Assembly (NCBI RefSeq): GCF_002564045.1 | Contig: NZ_PDJK01000002.1 | Coordinates: 4,216,001-4,280,000 of the forward strand | Length of the DNA stretch: 64,000 nucleotides | Direction of reading: 5' to 3' | Source of the DNA: Amycolatopsis sulphurea | GTDB lineage: Bacteria > Actinomycetota > Actinomycetes > Mycobacteriales > Pseudonocardiaceae | Shown here: positions 54,701-63,278 of the stretch, piece after piece | Numbering within the stretch: the first letter of the stretch is position 1 | Layout: each line of letters starts with the position of its first letter | Position numbers and translations under genes: made by a program | Notes under the pieces: model-generated | Seen by the model: the letters and a program-made list of their open reading frames with translations, nothing else | What the model was told of the DNA's origin: nothing | Databases searched by the model: none

Positions 54701-54834
54701 GGCGCGTTGACGGACCGGGTGTCGGACCCGGCCGGCCAGACGATCTCGGCGGTGTCCTGCACGACCGGCAGGAAGGGATAGGCCAGGGCACACAACGCCG
54801 AAAACAGCCCCAGCACTACGGCGATCGGACGCAT
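51748..54834 (-). CDS. EmbC-type arabinosyltransferase
   Basis: 1028 aa. A first membrane helix (VVLGLFSALCALAYPFL) is followed by the extracytoplasmic arabino_trans_N domain. The GT-C core has the acidic motif SDDGYILTMARVAEQTGY and TNYHRWFGVAEAPFGW in the first loop, with about 12 more membrane helices. A soluble C-terminal CBM-like domain (SWNDTRINLRDLPP..) follows. The family adds arabinofuranose from decaprenyl-phosphoarabinose to cell-wall arabinan. Only one emb gene is visible. It sits 32 nt downstream of bluB on the same strand, an odd place amid cob genes. Confidence 0.9.
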   Translation of the reverse strand: MRPIAVVLGLFSALCALAYPFLPVVQDTAEIVWPAGSDTRSVNAPLTGYWAQEMRADLPCATIRSVDARSTGPALLFGTVPDERTGPQAGNGVGLQLRVDNGVLVASSQGQQIAQQPLPQDGCTVTLTSDARQMTLSVGTTPIFHTTGDVRPRVVGIYSTISSLRDPIAGVHVSVTPDTRYQTSPTALKLVIGILGVLSLLGCLIAVWRMDSGFARRAPRWAPLGWWRLTARDATVFGALGAWVFIGPATSDDGYILTMARVAEQTGYLTNYHRWFGVAEAPFGWVYHLYELMTHISTVPPWIRLPSYLLGVISWLLISREVMPRLGTQVRGSRAAGWAAAAVFLVWWMPYNNGVRPEPVAALGSLLAICAVERALVTRRLLPLCLGLTAAAFTLAATPTGLIAVAPFLVAGRPLFKLVRQRSANGWLPILAPIAASGLLVLVVVFADQTFATVTEATRIRTAVGPNLSWFQELARYQLLFADLPDGSAPRRFPVLLVLLCTVTCLVVLLRRGRIPGAALGPSRRLIGTTALFFLLLALTPTKWTHHFGAFAAVGASMAALTALATSSTVLRSNRNRAAFLAVLLVVGALAATGPNTYWFVSSLGVPGNDSTPSVAGVPLSTILLAAAAIAGIYAFVENVRAHRPGAGASKQEGRSRSLRLGSLSLVVVCGLAAAGEFYSMVMAINTQSGTYSLGAENFRHLLGDSCNLSDHVMVETDPAKSMLHPQAEQRTVAPKQPEDSPLPEPNRDNGRTQFGFHTAPIDEDDPLAQPPHGFTRHDVPMWSSYLDPQTRAGRLRSDWYALADKPADGQIVVATAAQPRGPSSVSLEYGVNTPDGVKVLRSQFALPPGAGSGSWNDTRINLRDLPPQTTSVRIDIVDNDLTQDGWIAASAPRVPTFTTLTDKLAGKSVYIDWPASFVYPCANPVTSHDGISEVPDYRITSGRLAEESGWASSTNGGPNGWLEELADEPEVPSYLIGQPSQSWGQLKQIEPFTTGVAPTVRHGEQTVWGWWSPGPGPSQPNGKDATR

Positions 54835-54866
54835 CGGAGGAAAACTAATGGGTCCCCACTTCGCGC

Positions 54867-55511
54867 TTACTCCGACCCCTGATCATGGCGGGCGAACCGC
54901 TCATGGTGCAGCACCTGGGCCAACGGCGCGCGGCGGCGCCAGCCGTGGCGTTCCAGATCCGGGGCGGTGGCCAGCGCGGTGACCGGCCCCACACACAACC
55001 AGGCGACCGGCCGGATTCCGGCCGGAATGCCGAGCAGCTCGGCCAGCACCGGTTCGCGGTAGAAGCTCACCCAGCCCACGCCGAGGCCTTCCGCGGTCGC
55101 GGCCAGCCACAGGTTCTGGATGGCCAGGCACACCGAGTACAGTCCGGCGTCCGCGATGGCGTGCCGGCCGAGTACCGCCGGGGCGCCGCGCTGCTCGTCG
55201 TAGGTGACCACGATGCCGAGGCCGGATTCGCGGATGCCTTCGATCTTGATCCGGGAGAAGGTCTCCGCGCGCTCGCCGTCGAGCGAATCGGCGAAGATCG
55301 CACGCTCTTCGTGTACGTGCTTGGCGAATGCTTCGCGGGTCTCGGGGTCGCGTACGAGGACGAAATCCCACGGCTGGCTCAGGCCGACGCTCGGTGCGGC
55401 GTGCGCGGCAGCCAGCACCCGCGTGAGTACGGCTTCGTCGACCGGCTCACCGGTGAATTCGCCGCGTACGTCGCGACGGCGGTGGAGCACTTCGTAGAAC
55501 TGCTCATTCAT
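54867..55511 (-). CDS. bluB: 5,6-dimethylbenzimidazole synthase
   Basis: 214 aa starting MNEQFYEVLHRRRDVRGEF at 55511, overlapping the cobK stop by ATGA. Flavin nitroreductase-like fold with the BluB features AAHAAPSVGLSQPWDFVLV, GRHAIADAGLYSVCLAIQNL and TAEGLGVGWVSFYR. It cleaves FMN with oxygen to the lower ligand of B12. Its co-translation with cobK supports BluB rather than a generic nitroreductase. Confidence 0.92.
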   Translation of the reverse strand: MNEQFYEVLHRRRDVRGEFTGEPVDEAVLTRVLAAAHAAPSVGLSQPWDFVLVRDPETREAFAKHVHEERAIFADSLDGERAETFSRIKIEGIRESGLGIVVTYDEQRGAPAVLGRHAIADAGLYSVCLAIQNLWLAATAEGLGVGWVSFYREPVLAELLGIPAGIRPVAWLCVGPVTALATAPDLERHGWRRRAPLAQVLHHERFARHDQGSE

Positions 55512-56236
55512 TGGCCTAACACCCACTTCACTGCTTCGGCGACTTCGGCGGTCTGGTCGGCGCGCGGCCTCGGGGGCCGACGTACTACGACCACGGGTAA
55601 GTCCAGTTCGCGCGCAGCGGTGAGTTTCGCAGCAGTCATCGCGCCGCCGCTGTCCTTTGTGACCAGTACGTCGATGTCGTGTCCGGTCAGCAACGCGCGT
55701 TCGGTGGCTACTTCGTACGGTCCCCGGGCGAGCAGCACTTCGTGGTGACGCGGCAGTGGGGGGCCGGGTGGGTCGACGCAGCGGATCAGGAACCACAACG
55801 CGTCGAGCCTGGCGAACGCGGCGAGCCCTTGCCGTCCGCTGGTCAGGAAGACCCGGGTGCCGAGATTGGGCAGCATCGCTGCTGCTTCGTCGAGGTCTGC
55901 TGCCCAATGCCAGCGGTCGCCGGAGCGAGGTTGCCAACCCGGCCGTGCGAGCCGGAGCAACGGCACGCCGGCGGCCTGGGTCGCGTGGAATGCGTTGGTG
56001 CCGATGCGTTCCGCGAAGGGATGCGTGGCGTCGACGACCGCGCGTACGTCGTGTTCCCGCAGCCAGGCGGTGAGTCCGTCGACGCCGCCGAAGCCGCCGA
56101 CGCGTACTTCGCCGACTGGGAGCCGAGGCCGTGCGACGCGACCGGCGAGCGATGAGACCACCGTGACGCCGTGGTCGTGCAACTGTGCCGCGAGGGCACG
56201 TGCTTCCGCCGTACCGCCTAGCACCAGGACGGTCAT
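55508..56236 (-). CDS. cobK: precorrin-6A reductase
   Basis: 242 aa from ATG at 56236. CobK features: VLVLGGTAEARALAAQL, VVDATHPFAERIGTNA, PLLRLARPGWQ, VFLTSGRQGLAAF and LVTKDSGGAMTAAKL. It reduces precorrin-6A with NADPH. It follows the 56252 repeat and overlaps bluB. Confidence 0.95.
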   Translation of the reverse strand: MTVLVLGGTAEARALAAQLHDHGVTVVSSLAGRVARPRLPVGEVRVGGFGGVDGLTAWLREHDVRAVVDATHPFAERIGTNAFHATQAAGVPLLRLARPGWQPRSGDRWHWAADLDEAAAMLPNLGTRVFLTSGRQGLAAFARLDALWFLIRCVDPPGPPLPRHHEVLLARGPYEVATERALLTGHDIDVLVTKDSGGAMTAAKLTAARELDLPVVVVRRPPRPRADQTAEVAEAVKWVLGQ

Positions 56237-56251
56237 CGGCCGCGTCCGAAT

Positions 56252-56304
56252 GCTGTGAAGGGTCCCTTCACGGACTCAGAGGCTGTGAAGGGACCCTTCA
56301 CAGC
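56252..56304. repeat. double-hairpin repeat between cobM and cobK
   Basis: 53 bp: GTGAAGGGTCCCTTCAC, GGACTCAGAGGCT, GTGAAGGGACCCTTCAC, with GCT/AGC outer bases. It lies in the 97-nt gap inside the cobL-cobM-cobK-bluB run and may attenuate transcription into cobK. Confidence 0.85.
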
Positions 56305-56333
56305 CTTGATGCCGGGCGCCGAGAGCCGGGCGG

Positions 56334-57095
56334 TCACAGGGAGTCCGGTTGGGTGGCGCGGTCGCGGGTGCTCGAATACAGGAAGCTGTCCGGGAATCCG
56401 GCGGCAGCGAGGACTTGGCCTACGAAAATCGTGGCAGCGCGGGTCATTCCGGCTGCGCGGGCTTGTCCGGCGATATCGGCGAGGGTGCCGCGTACGACCG
56501 TTTCGCCGGGCTGGGTGGCCAGAGCGACTACGGCGGCCGGGCAATTTTCGCCGTAGTACTCGGCGAGTTCTTCGGTGACCCGCTCGATGTGGTTGATCGC
56601 GAGGTGCAACGCGAGGGTGGCGCCGCTGCGTGCGAAGTTCGCCAACGTCTCGTCGTCCGGCATCGCGGTGGAACGAGCTTGCGCGCGGGTGATGACGAGG
56701 CTCTGGCCGATGCCGGGCACCGTCAGTTCGCGGCCGAGTACGGCGGCAGAAGCGGCGAAGGCGGGTACGCCGGGCACCATCTCGTACGGCACGCTTTCCG
56801 CTTCGAGCCGGCGAGCCTGTTCGGCAACTGCGCTGTACAGCGACGGATCCCCGGAACACAGCCGTGCGACGTCGTGCCCTGCGCGGTGTGCCGAAACCAG
56901 CTTTGCAGCGATCTCGTCCAGGCTCAGGTTCGCCGTGTCGACGCATTCGGCTTCAGGCGCGCAGTACGCGAGTAGATCGGTGGGCGTCATGCTTCCCGGG
57001 TATAGACACACCATGCAGCGGGCGAGGAGATCTCGGCCGCGTACGGTGATTAAGTCTGCGGCGCCGGGTCCGGCGCCGATGAAGTAGACGGTCAT
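56334..57095 (-). CDS. cobM: precorrin-4 C11-methyltransferase
   Basis: 253 aa from ATG at 57095, overlapping the cobL stop by ATGA; the 13-codon upstream extension is not needed. Tetrapyrrole methylase with VYFIGAGPGAADLITVRG, VCLYPGSMTP, VARLCSGDPSLYSAVAEQ and LALHLAINHIERV, characteristic of CobM. It methylates C11 with SAM. Confidence 0.95.
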   Translation of the reverse strand: MTVYFIGAGPGAADLITVRGRDLLARCMVCLYPGSMTPTDLLAYCAPEAECVDTANLSLDEIAAKLVSAHRAGHDVARLCSGDPSLYSAVAEQARRLEAESVPYEMVPGVPAFAASAAVLGRELTVPGIGQSLVITRAQARSTAMPDDETLANFARSGATLALHLAINHIERVTEELAEYYGENCPAAVVALATQPGETVVRGTLADIAGQARAAGMTRAATIFVGQVLAAAGFPDSFLYSSTRDRATQPDSL

Positions 57096-58255
57096 TCCCG
57101 GCTCCACTGGGTCACGGTGCGCGACGGGGTCCACCCGGTGAACCCGCCGAGCGGCTTTGCTTGTTCCACGCTGATCCGGTGTAGTTCACCACCATGCCGC
57201 GCGTACGCGGCGGCGAGGACCTGTTCTGCTTCCAAAGTCACGCCATGCGCGACGACGCGTGCGCCGGTCGCGAGACATGCGTCGAGCGCTCCGGGCGCGG
57301 TCAGGCCGCCACCGATGAACACGGCATCCGGTCGCGGTAGTCCGGCCAGTACCTCCGGCACGGCGCCGGTGACCACCTGCAGTTCGGGTACGCCCAAAGC
57401 GTTCGCATTGCGCGTGATGCGCTCGGCACGCGACGGATCGCGCTCGATCGCGACGGCCCGGTTGAGTGGGTGTACGCGGGACCATTCGATCCCGATGCTG
57501 CCGGCGCCTGCGCCGACGTCCCACAGCAGTTCACCGGGCGCAGGGGCGAGCCTGGACAGTGCCGTAACGCGTAGGTCGCGTTTGGTGAGCTGGCCGTCAT
57601 GCTCGTACGCGCTGTCGGGCAGCCCGATAAGTGGCAGCCGCGGGCCATCGCAGACCAGTGCGAATACCGTCAGCGGACCGGGCTCGTGTGCCCAGCCGTC
57701 GGCGATCCGTTCGTTGTCAGCGGCCAGATTCTCCAACGTGGTCAGCGTTGACTTGCCATAGCCGCGTTCGGTGAGTAATGCACGCAGGTCGGTGACGCTA
57801 CCGCCGAGTACCAGGATTTTCCGGTTCGGTGCGAGAGCCCGCGCGACGCGATCGATAGCCCGCCCGACGACCGTGACCACTTCGGTTTCTTCAAAAGACC
57901 AGCCGAGCCGCGCGCGTGCCAGCGTCGCGGAGGACAACGCGGGCAGGACGTCGATCTCGTAGCCGCGGTCGCGCAGCGTGGTGGCTATCCCGGACAACAG
58001 GGGATCGCCGCTGGCCAGTACGCAGACTTGGTGACCCTCGTACTCGGCGAGCACCTCGTCGAGCGCTGGCAGCAGAGGGCTCGGCCATGGCCGCGCACGC
58101 ACGTCTGCGGGCAGGTACGCGAGCTGACGCGGCGCACCAAGGACGACGTGGGCGTGCAGCACTGCTTCGCACGCTCTCGCGGACAGCCCCGACCAGCCGT
58201 CCGCACCGATGCCGACCACGGTCAGGCGGGGTGATTTTTCGCGCACGTCCGCCAC
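57092..58255 (-). CDS. cobL: precorrin-6Y C5,15-methyltransferase (decarboxylating)
   Basis: 387 aa from GTG at 58255 (GTG at 58246 also in frame). Two domains: an N-terminal CobE-type tetrapyrrole methylase (VVGIGADGWSGLSARACE, VLASGDPLLSGIATTL) and a C-terminal CbiT/Rossmann methyltransferase (LLWDVGAGAGSIGIEW, DAVFIGGGLTAPG). The protein methylates C5 and C15 and removes the acetate carboxyl. It is first gene of the minus-strand run cobL-cobM-cobK-bluB. Confidence 0.95.
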   Translation of the reverse strand: MADVREKSPRLTVVGIGADGWSGLSARACEAVLHAHVVLGAPRQLAYLPADVRARPWPSPLLPALDEVLAEYEGHQVCVLASGDPLLSGIATTLRDRGYEIDVLPALSSATLARARLGWSFEETEVVTVVGRAIDRVARALAPNRKILVLGGSVTDLRALLTERGYGKSTLTTLENLAADNERIADGWAHEPGPLTVFALVCDGPRLPLIGLPDSAYEHDGQLTKRDLRVTALSRLAPAPGELLWDVGAGAGSIGIEWSRVHPLNRAVAIERDPSRAERITRNANALGVPELQVVTGAVPEVLAGLPRPDAVFIGGGLTAPGALDACLATGARVVAHGVTLEAEQVLAAAYARHGGELHRISVEQAKPLGGFTGWTPSRTVTQWSRE

Positions 58256-58314
58256 GCTAGACGACGCGTTCTCTGTGCGATGATCGGCCGGACGCCGAAC
58301 ACAAGGGAGTGCTC

Positions 58315-60303
58315 TTGAAGCCCTATCCGTTCACCGCCGTCGTGGGAATGCCGGATCTGCGCCTGGCGCTCGTGCTTTCCTCGATTTCGCCCGCTGTCGG
58401 CGGGGTCTTGGTCAGAGGCGAGAAAGGCACCGCGAAGTCGACCATGGTGCGGGCGCTGGCGGGCTTGCTGCCCGGCGTCGACGCCGTGGACGGCTGCCGG
58501 TTCTCCTGCGACCCGGTCGCGCCCGACCCGCTGTGCCCGGACGGCCCGCACGAGCCCGGTGTACCCGCGCACCGGCGGCCGGCCAAGCTCGTCGAGCTGC
58601 CTGTCGGCGCGGCCGAGGACCGGGTCGTCGGCTCGCTGAACTTGGAGAAGGCGCTCTCCGAAGGCGTCACCGACTACCAACCCGGGTTGCTCGCCGCCGC
58701 GCACCGTGGGCTGCTGTACGTGGACGAAGTCAACCTGTTGCACGACCACCTCGTGGACACCTTGCTGGACGCCGCGGCGATGGGCCGCGCGACAGTGGAG
58801 CGCGAAGGCGTCTCGGTGTCGCACGCGGCACGGTTCGTGCTCATCGGCACGATGAACCCGGAAGAGGGCGAGCTGCGCCCACAGCTGCTCGATCGGTTCG
58901 GGTTGACCGTCGAGGTCGCCTCCAGCCGTGACCCCGAACAGCGCGTTGAGGTCGTGCGGCGACGGCTGGCCTACGAAGCGGATCCGGACGGCTTCGCGGC
59001 CGCGTACGCCGGCACGGACGCCACACTCGCCGACGAGATCGAAGCAGCGCAACGCCTTCTGCCGGCGGTCAAATTGCCCGACGATGCGCTGCGGCAGATC
59101 GCCGAGGTGTGCGCGTCGTTCGAGGTCGACGGGATGCGCGCGGACATCGTGACGGCGCGGACCGCCGTCGCGCACGCGGCCTGGGCCGGGCGCAACGAGG
59201 TGACCACGGAGGACATCCGCGTGGCCGCTCGGCTCGCCTTGCCACACCGGAGGCGGCGGAACCCCTTCGACGCTCCGGGGATCTCCGAGGAGCAGCTGGA
59301 ACAGGCTTTGTCCGACGCTCAGCCACCGGACGACGGCCCCGATCCGGACGACAACGGCCCTGGTCCGGACGATGGTGGCCCCGGCGGCACACCTCCGCCT
59401 CCTGAAAACTCCCAAGGTGGTGAGAGCGCCGAAGCACCCAGCCCGCCCCCGCCTCCCGGCGAAGGCACCGGTTCCGCCCCGCAGAACACCGTCGGCGCGG
59501 GGGACACCTTTCGCGCCCGCGTCTTCCGCGTGAAGGGCACCGGTGAGGGCGAGCGTGGCCGCCGGTCGCGGGCCATCACCGACACCGGCCGGACGATCGG
59601 CGTGCAGCCTTCGAGCGTGCGCGAGGGCAGGCCGCACCTGGTCGCGACGATCCGCGCGGCTGCGCCGCACCAGCGTGCCCGGGGCCGCCGGGAGACCGGG
59701 CTGGAAGTACGGCCGGCGGACCTGCGGTTCGCGCTGCGGGAGGGCCGCGAAGGCAACCTGGTGCTGTTCTGCGTGGACGCTTCCGGCTCGATGGGGGCGC
59801 GGGCGCGGATGCGGGAGGTGAAGACCGCGGTGCTGTCCTTGCTGCTCGACGCCTACCAGCGGCGCGACAAGGTCGGTCTGGTCACGTTCCGTGGCGATTC
59901 GGCCGAGCTGGCGCTCCCGCCGACGATCAGTGTGGAAGCCGCCGCGGCCCGGCTGGAAGGCCTGCCCACGGGCGGACGCACGCCGTTGGCCGAGGGGCTG
60001 CTGGAGGCCGCGCGGGTGCTGCGGGTGGAGGCCATCCGCGACCCGCGGCGGCGTCCGCTGCTCGTGGTCGTGACCGACGGCCGGGCCACGAGCGGTGCCG
60101 GCGCGGTCGTCCGCGCGCAGGCCGCCGCCGGGCTGCTGGCGGAGGTGACCACCGTTGTGATGGACTGCGAGACGGGCCGGATGCGCCTCGGTCTCGCTGC
60201 GGAGCTGGCCGGGCACCTCGGCGCCGAGCACGTACCGCTGACCGACGTCGCCGCGGAGTCCCTGGCCTCGGCGGTGCGCGAGCGAACCGGAAGGGCTGCC
60301 TGA
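58315..60303 (+). CDS. fused ChlI/ChlD-type cobaltochelatase AAA+-VWA subunit
   Basis: 662 aa from TTG at 58315 (GGGAG with 5-nt spacing; GTG at 58309 lies inside that RBS). The AAA+ part (1-330) has GEKGTAKSTMV Walker A, LLYVDEVNLLHDHLV Walker B and MNPEEGELRPQLLDRFGL. An acidic Pro-rich linker (PPDDGPDPDDNGPGP) precedes a VWA domain with MIDAS DASGSMGARARM. It resembles Mg-chelatase ChlID; next to cobO and with cobN nearby it is the likely motor partner of CobN. A stop-start overlap with cobO follows. Confidence 0.9.
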   Translation: MKPYPFTAVVGMPDLRLALVLSSISPAVGGVLVRGEKGTAKSTMVRALAGLLPGVDAVDGCRFSCDPVAPDPLCPDGPHEPGVPAHRRPAKLVELPVGAAEDRVVGSLNLEKALSEGVTDYQPGLLAAAHRGLLYVDEVNLLHDHLVDTLLDAAAMGRATVEREGVSVSHAARFVLIGTMNPEEGELRPQLLDRFGLTVEVASSRDPEQRVEVVRRRLAYEADPDGFAAAYAGTDATLADEIEAAQRLLPAVKLPDDALRQIAEVCASFEVDGMRADIVTARTAVAHAAWAGRNEVTTEDIRVAARLALPHRRRRNPFDAPGISEEQLEQALSDAQPPDDGPDPDDNGPGPDDGGPGGTPPPPENSQGGESAEAPSPPPPPGEGTGSAPQNTVGAGDTFRARVFRVKGTGEGERGRRSRAITDTGRTIGVQPSSVREGRPHLVATIRAAAPHQRARGRRETGLEVRPADLRFALREGREGNLVLFCVDASGSMGARARMREVKTAVLSLLLDAYQRRDKVGLVTFRGDSAELALPPTISVEAAAARLEGLPTGGRTPLAEGLLEAARVLRVEAIRDPRRRPLLVVVTDGRATSGAGAVVRAQAAAGLLAEVTTVVMDCETGRMRLGLAAELAGHLGAEHVPLTDVAAESLASAVRERTGRAA

Positions 60304-60917
60304 TGCCGCAAGGAAAACCCGCCGTCGTGCCGCAGGACGGGCTGACCACCCGCCAGCGTCGCAACCGGCCGTTGCTGGCCGTGCACACCGGGGAGATGAA
60401 GGGCAAGTCGACGGCGGCGTTCGGGATGGCGCTGCGGGCCTGGAATCAGGGCTGGTCGATCGGTGTGTTCCAGTTCGTGAAGTCGGCGAAGTGGCGCGTC
60501 GGCGAGGAAGCCGCGTTCCGCGCGCTCGGCAAGCTGTACGAGGACACCGGCGAGGGCGGGCCGGTCGAGTGGCACAAGATGGGCGAAGGCTGGAGCTGGT
60601 CGCGCAAGCAGGGCAGCGAAGAGGACCACGCGGCCAACGCGCGCGAGGGCTGGGCCGAGATCAAACGCTGCCTGGCCGCCGAGAAGTACGACTTCTACGT
60701 GCTCGACGAGTTCAGCTACCTGTTCAAATGGGGCTGGCTCGATCCCGTCGACGTGGCGTCCACTTTGGCCGCCCGGCCCGGCCACCAGCACGTGGTGATC
60801 ACCGGCCGGTACGCCCCGCCGGAGCTGATCGAGGCCGCCGACCTGGTGACCGAGATGACCAAGGTGAAGCACCCGATGGACGCCGGGCAGAAGGGGCAGC
60901 GGGGGATCGAATGGTAG
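60303..60917 (+). CDS. cobO: cob(I)yrinic acid a,c-diamide adenosyltransferase
   Basis: 204 aa; ATG overlaps the upstream TGA by 1 nt. CobO/BtuR type with the P-loop HTGEMKGKSTAAFGMALRA, NQGWSIGVFQFVKS, and DFYVLDEFSYLFKWGWLD. It moves adenosyl from ATP to Co(I). It overlaps cobB by 7 nt. Confidence 0.95.
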   Translation: MPQGKPAVVPQDGLTTRQRRNRPLLAVHTGEMKGKSTAAFGMALRAWNQGWSIGVFQFVKSAKWRVGEEAAFRALGKLYEDTGEGGPVEWHKMGEGWSWSRKQGSEEDHAANAREGWAEIKRCLAAEKYDFYVLDEFSYLFKWGWLDPVDVASTLAARPGHQHVVITGRYAPPELIEAADLVTEMTKVKHPMDAGQKGQRGIEW

Positions 60918-62254
60918 CGCGGGTGGTCATCGCCGCGCCCGGTTCGGGGCACGGCAAGACCACCGTCGCGGCCGGGCTCATGGCCGCCCTGCGCTCGGCC
61001 GGGCACCGCGTGTCCGGGCACAAGGTGGGGCCGGATTTCATCGACCCCGGTTACCACGCGCTCGCCACCGGCCGCCCCGCCCGTAACCTCGATCCTTTTC
61101 TGCAGGGCGAGGATGTCCTGATGCCGTTGCTGCGGCATGGTTCCGCCGGCGCGGACATCGCGGTGATCGAAGGCGTGATGGGCCTTTTCGACGGCGCGCT
61201 GGGCACGGAAGGCTACGCGTCGACCGCGCACGTCGCCCGGCTGCTCGACGCCCCGGTGATCCTGGTCGTCGACGCTTCGGCCGCTTCGCGCAGTGTCGCG
61301 GCGACCGTGCTGGGCTTCGCGCAGTACGACACCCGGGTGCGGCTGTCCGGAGTGATTCTCAACAAACTCGGTTCGCAGCGGCACGAGGACGAGATCGCCG
61401 CCGCTCTGGAGGCGACCGGGGTCCCGCTCGTGGGCGCGTTGCGGCGCAACGAAAACGTGCACGCGCCGAGCCGGCATCTCGGGCTGGTCCCGGCGGCCGA
61501 GCGGGCGTCGGATTCGCAACGGGTGCTGCCGGAGCTGGCCGCGTGGGTGTCCGGTGGCGTCGATTTGGCCGCCGTGGTGCGGATCGCGAGTTCCGCACCG
61601 GCGCTGTCCGGTCCGGAATGGACACCGGCGGTGCAGTACGACGGTCCCCGCGCGGTGGTCGCGGCGGCGGCCGGTCCGGCGTTCACCTTCCGCTACACCG
61701 AGAACGTCGAGCTGCTCGCCGCGTCCGGAGTGGACGTTGTCGATGTGGATCCTTTGCGGGACAAGGAACTTCCCGAAGGGTGTGCCGGGCTCTACTTCGG
61801 CGGCGGCTTTCCCGAGGTGCACGCCGCCGAGCTGTCCGCCAACGTGCCGCTGCGCACCGCGGTGGCCGACGCGATCGGCCGTGGGATGCCGGTCAGCGCT
61901 GAGTGCGCGGGGCTGCTCTACCTGTGCCGTGAACTCGACGGTGAGCCGATGGTCGGCGCGCTGCCGGCGACCGCGACGATGACCAAACGCGGAAAGCTCG
62001 GCTACCGTCGCGCGGTTTCGCTGGGGGACAACGTGCTGGCGACCGCCGGGCAGCGGGTCACCGGGCACGAGTTCCACCGCACCGAGGTATCCCCGGCCGC
62101 GGGTCCGTCCGCCGCCTGGGGCTGGGACCGGATCGTCGACGGGTTCGCCTCGGCTTCGGTGCACGCCTCCTACCTCCACGTGCACTGGGCCGGATATCCC
62201 GAGCTGGCCGCGCGATTCGCCGGGCACGTGCGGGAGTTCGCGGCCCATGACTGA
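60911..62254 (+). CDS. cobB: hydrogenobyrinate/cobyrinate a,c-diamide synthase
   Basis: 447 aa from ATG at 60911. DRCGG-type ATP domain with APGSGHGKTTVAAGLM, HKVGPDFIDPGYHA and VIEGVMGLFDGALG, then a type 1 glutamine amidotransferase domain with YFGGGFPEVHAAEL and the nucleophile Cys in SAECAGLLYLC, and His in SYLHVHWAG. It amidates the a and c carboxylates, giving CobN or CobO its substrate. It overlaps the aminotransferase gene by 8 nt. Confidence 0.95.
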   Translation: MVARVVIAAPGSGHGKTTVAAGLMAALRSAGHRVSGHKVGPDFIDPGYHALATGRPARNLDPFLQGEDVLMPLLRHGSAGADIAVIEGVMGLFDGALGTEGYASTAHVARLLDAPVILVVDASAASRSVAATVLGFAQYDTRVRLSGVILNKLGSQRHEDEIAAALEATGVPLVGALRRNENVHAPSRHLGLVPAAERASDSQRVLPELAAWVSGGVDLAAVVRIASSAPALSGPEWTPAVQYDGPRAVVAAAAGPAFTFRYTENVELLAASGVDVVDVDPLRDKELPEGCAGLYFGGGFPEVHAAELSANVPLRTAVADAIGRGMPVSAECAGLLYLCRELDGEPMVGALPATATMTKRGKLGYRRAVSLGDNVLATAGQRVTGHEFHRTEVSPAAGPSAAWGWDRIVDGFASASVHASYLHVHWAGYPELAARFAGHVREFAAHD

Positions 62255-63278
62255 CTACGATCTGAGCCATCACGGGGACCGCGAGACCGGCCCCGGCTTG
62301 GTGGACCTCGCGGTGAACGTCCGGCTGCCCCGCCCGCCGGACTGGCTCCGGCGGGAGCTGGTGTCCGCAGTGGACGAACTCGCCGCCTACCCCGACGCGT
62401 CCGCCGCGCGGGACGCGGTGGCCGCCCGGCACCTCCGCCCGCCCGGCGAAGTCCTCGTGACGGCCGGTGCTGCGGAGGCGTTCACGTTGCTGGCCTCGGC
62501 TTTGCGGCCGCGGCAGGCGGTCGTGGTGCATCCGCAGTTCACCGAACCCGAGGCTGCCCTGCGCGCGGCCGGGCATGCGGTCACCCGCGTCATTCTGTCC
62601 TCTTCGGACGGTTTCGTGCTGGACCCGGCCGTGGTGCCGGACTCGGCGGATCTGGTTTTCGTGGGCAACCCGACGAACCCGACGTCCGTGCTGCACCCCG
62701 CTTCGGCGGTGCGCGCGCTGGCCCGGCCCGGCCGGGTGCTCGTGGTGGACGAGGCGTTCCTGGACGCCGTGCCCGGCGAGGTCGAAAGCCTTGCCGGGGA
62801 AGCACTCCCCGGCGTCGTGGTGCTACGCAGCCTCACCAAGACGTGGGGGCTCGCCGGTCTGCGCGCGGGGTACGTGCTTGGGCCAGAAGACCTGATCGCA
62901 CGGCTGCGCGCCGTGCAGCCGCCGTGGTCGGTGTCCACTTTGGGCGCCGTGGCGACCGAGGCGTGCTGCCGCCCGGAGGCGTTGGAGGAAGCGGAAAAGC
63001 TGGCCGTCACCGCGGAATCCGACCGGGATTACCTGGTGTCCGGGCTCGCTGCCGCCGGGGTGGCCGTGCTGGGTGTGCCGCGCGGCCCGTTCGTACTGAT
63101 CCAGGTCGAGCAGGGGGAGCGCATCCGGTTGGGGTTGCGTGCGGAGGGTTACGCGGTCCGGCGTGGTGACACTTTTCCGGGGCTGGGGCCGGATCATCTG
63201 CGGTTGGCGGTGCGCGATCGAGCTACGACTGACGCTTTTCTCCGTGTCTTGCGGCCGTTTTTACGCGGTGGCCAGTAG
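62247..63278 (+). CDS. cobC: CobC-like PLP-dependent L-threonine-O-3-phosphate decarboxylase
   Basis: 343 aa, ATG at 62247 inside cobB. Fold-type I aminotransferase: SHHGDRETGPGLVDLAVNVR, FVGNPTNPTSVLHP, VVDEAFLDAVPGE and the PLP lysine in SLTKTWGLAGLRAGY. CobC/CobD proteins supply aminopropanol phosphate. Operon context favours this over histidinol-phosphate aminotransferase. It converges on cobS with an 18-bp overlap of the ends. Confidence 0.85.
   Translation: MTDYDLSHHGDRETGPGLVDLAVNVRLPRPPDWLRRELVSAVDELAAYPDASAARDAVAARHLRPPGEVLVTAGAAEAFTLLASALRPRQAVVVHPQFTEPEAALRAAGHAVTRVILSSSDGFVLDPAVVPDSADLVFVGNPTNPTSVLHPASAVRALARPGRVLVVDEAFLDAVPGEVESLAGEALPGVVVLRSLTKTWGLAGLRAGYVLGPEDLIARLRAVQPPWSVSTLGAVATEACCRPEALEEAEKLAVTAESDRDYLVSGLAAAGVAVLGVPRGPFVLIQVEQGERIRLGLRAEGYAVRRGDTFPGLGPDHLRLAVRDRATTDAFLRVLRPFLRGGQ

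Noticed and set aside
51826..54882. 1018-aa plus-strand open frame opposite the arabinosyltransferase
   Set aside because: Antisense shadow without domains; the minus strand encodes a complete Emb protein with membrane helices.
58222..60231. 669-aa minus-strand frame opposite the chelatase gene
   Set aside because: Compositional shadow; the plus strand has Walker and MIDAS motifs.
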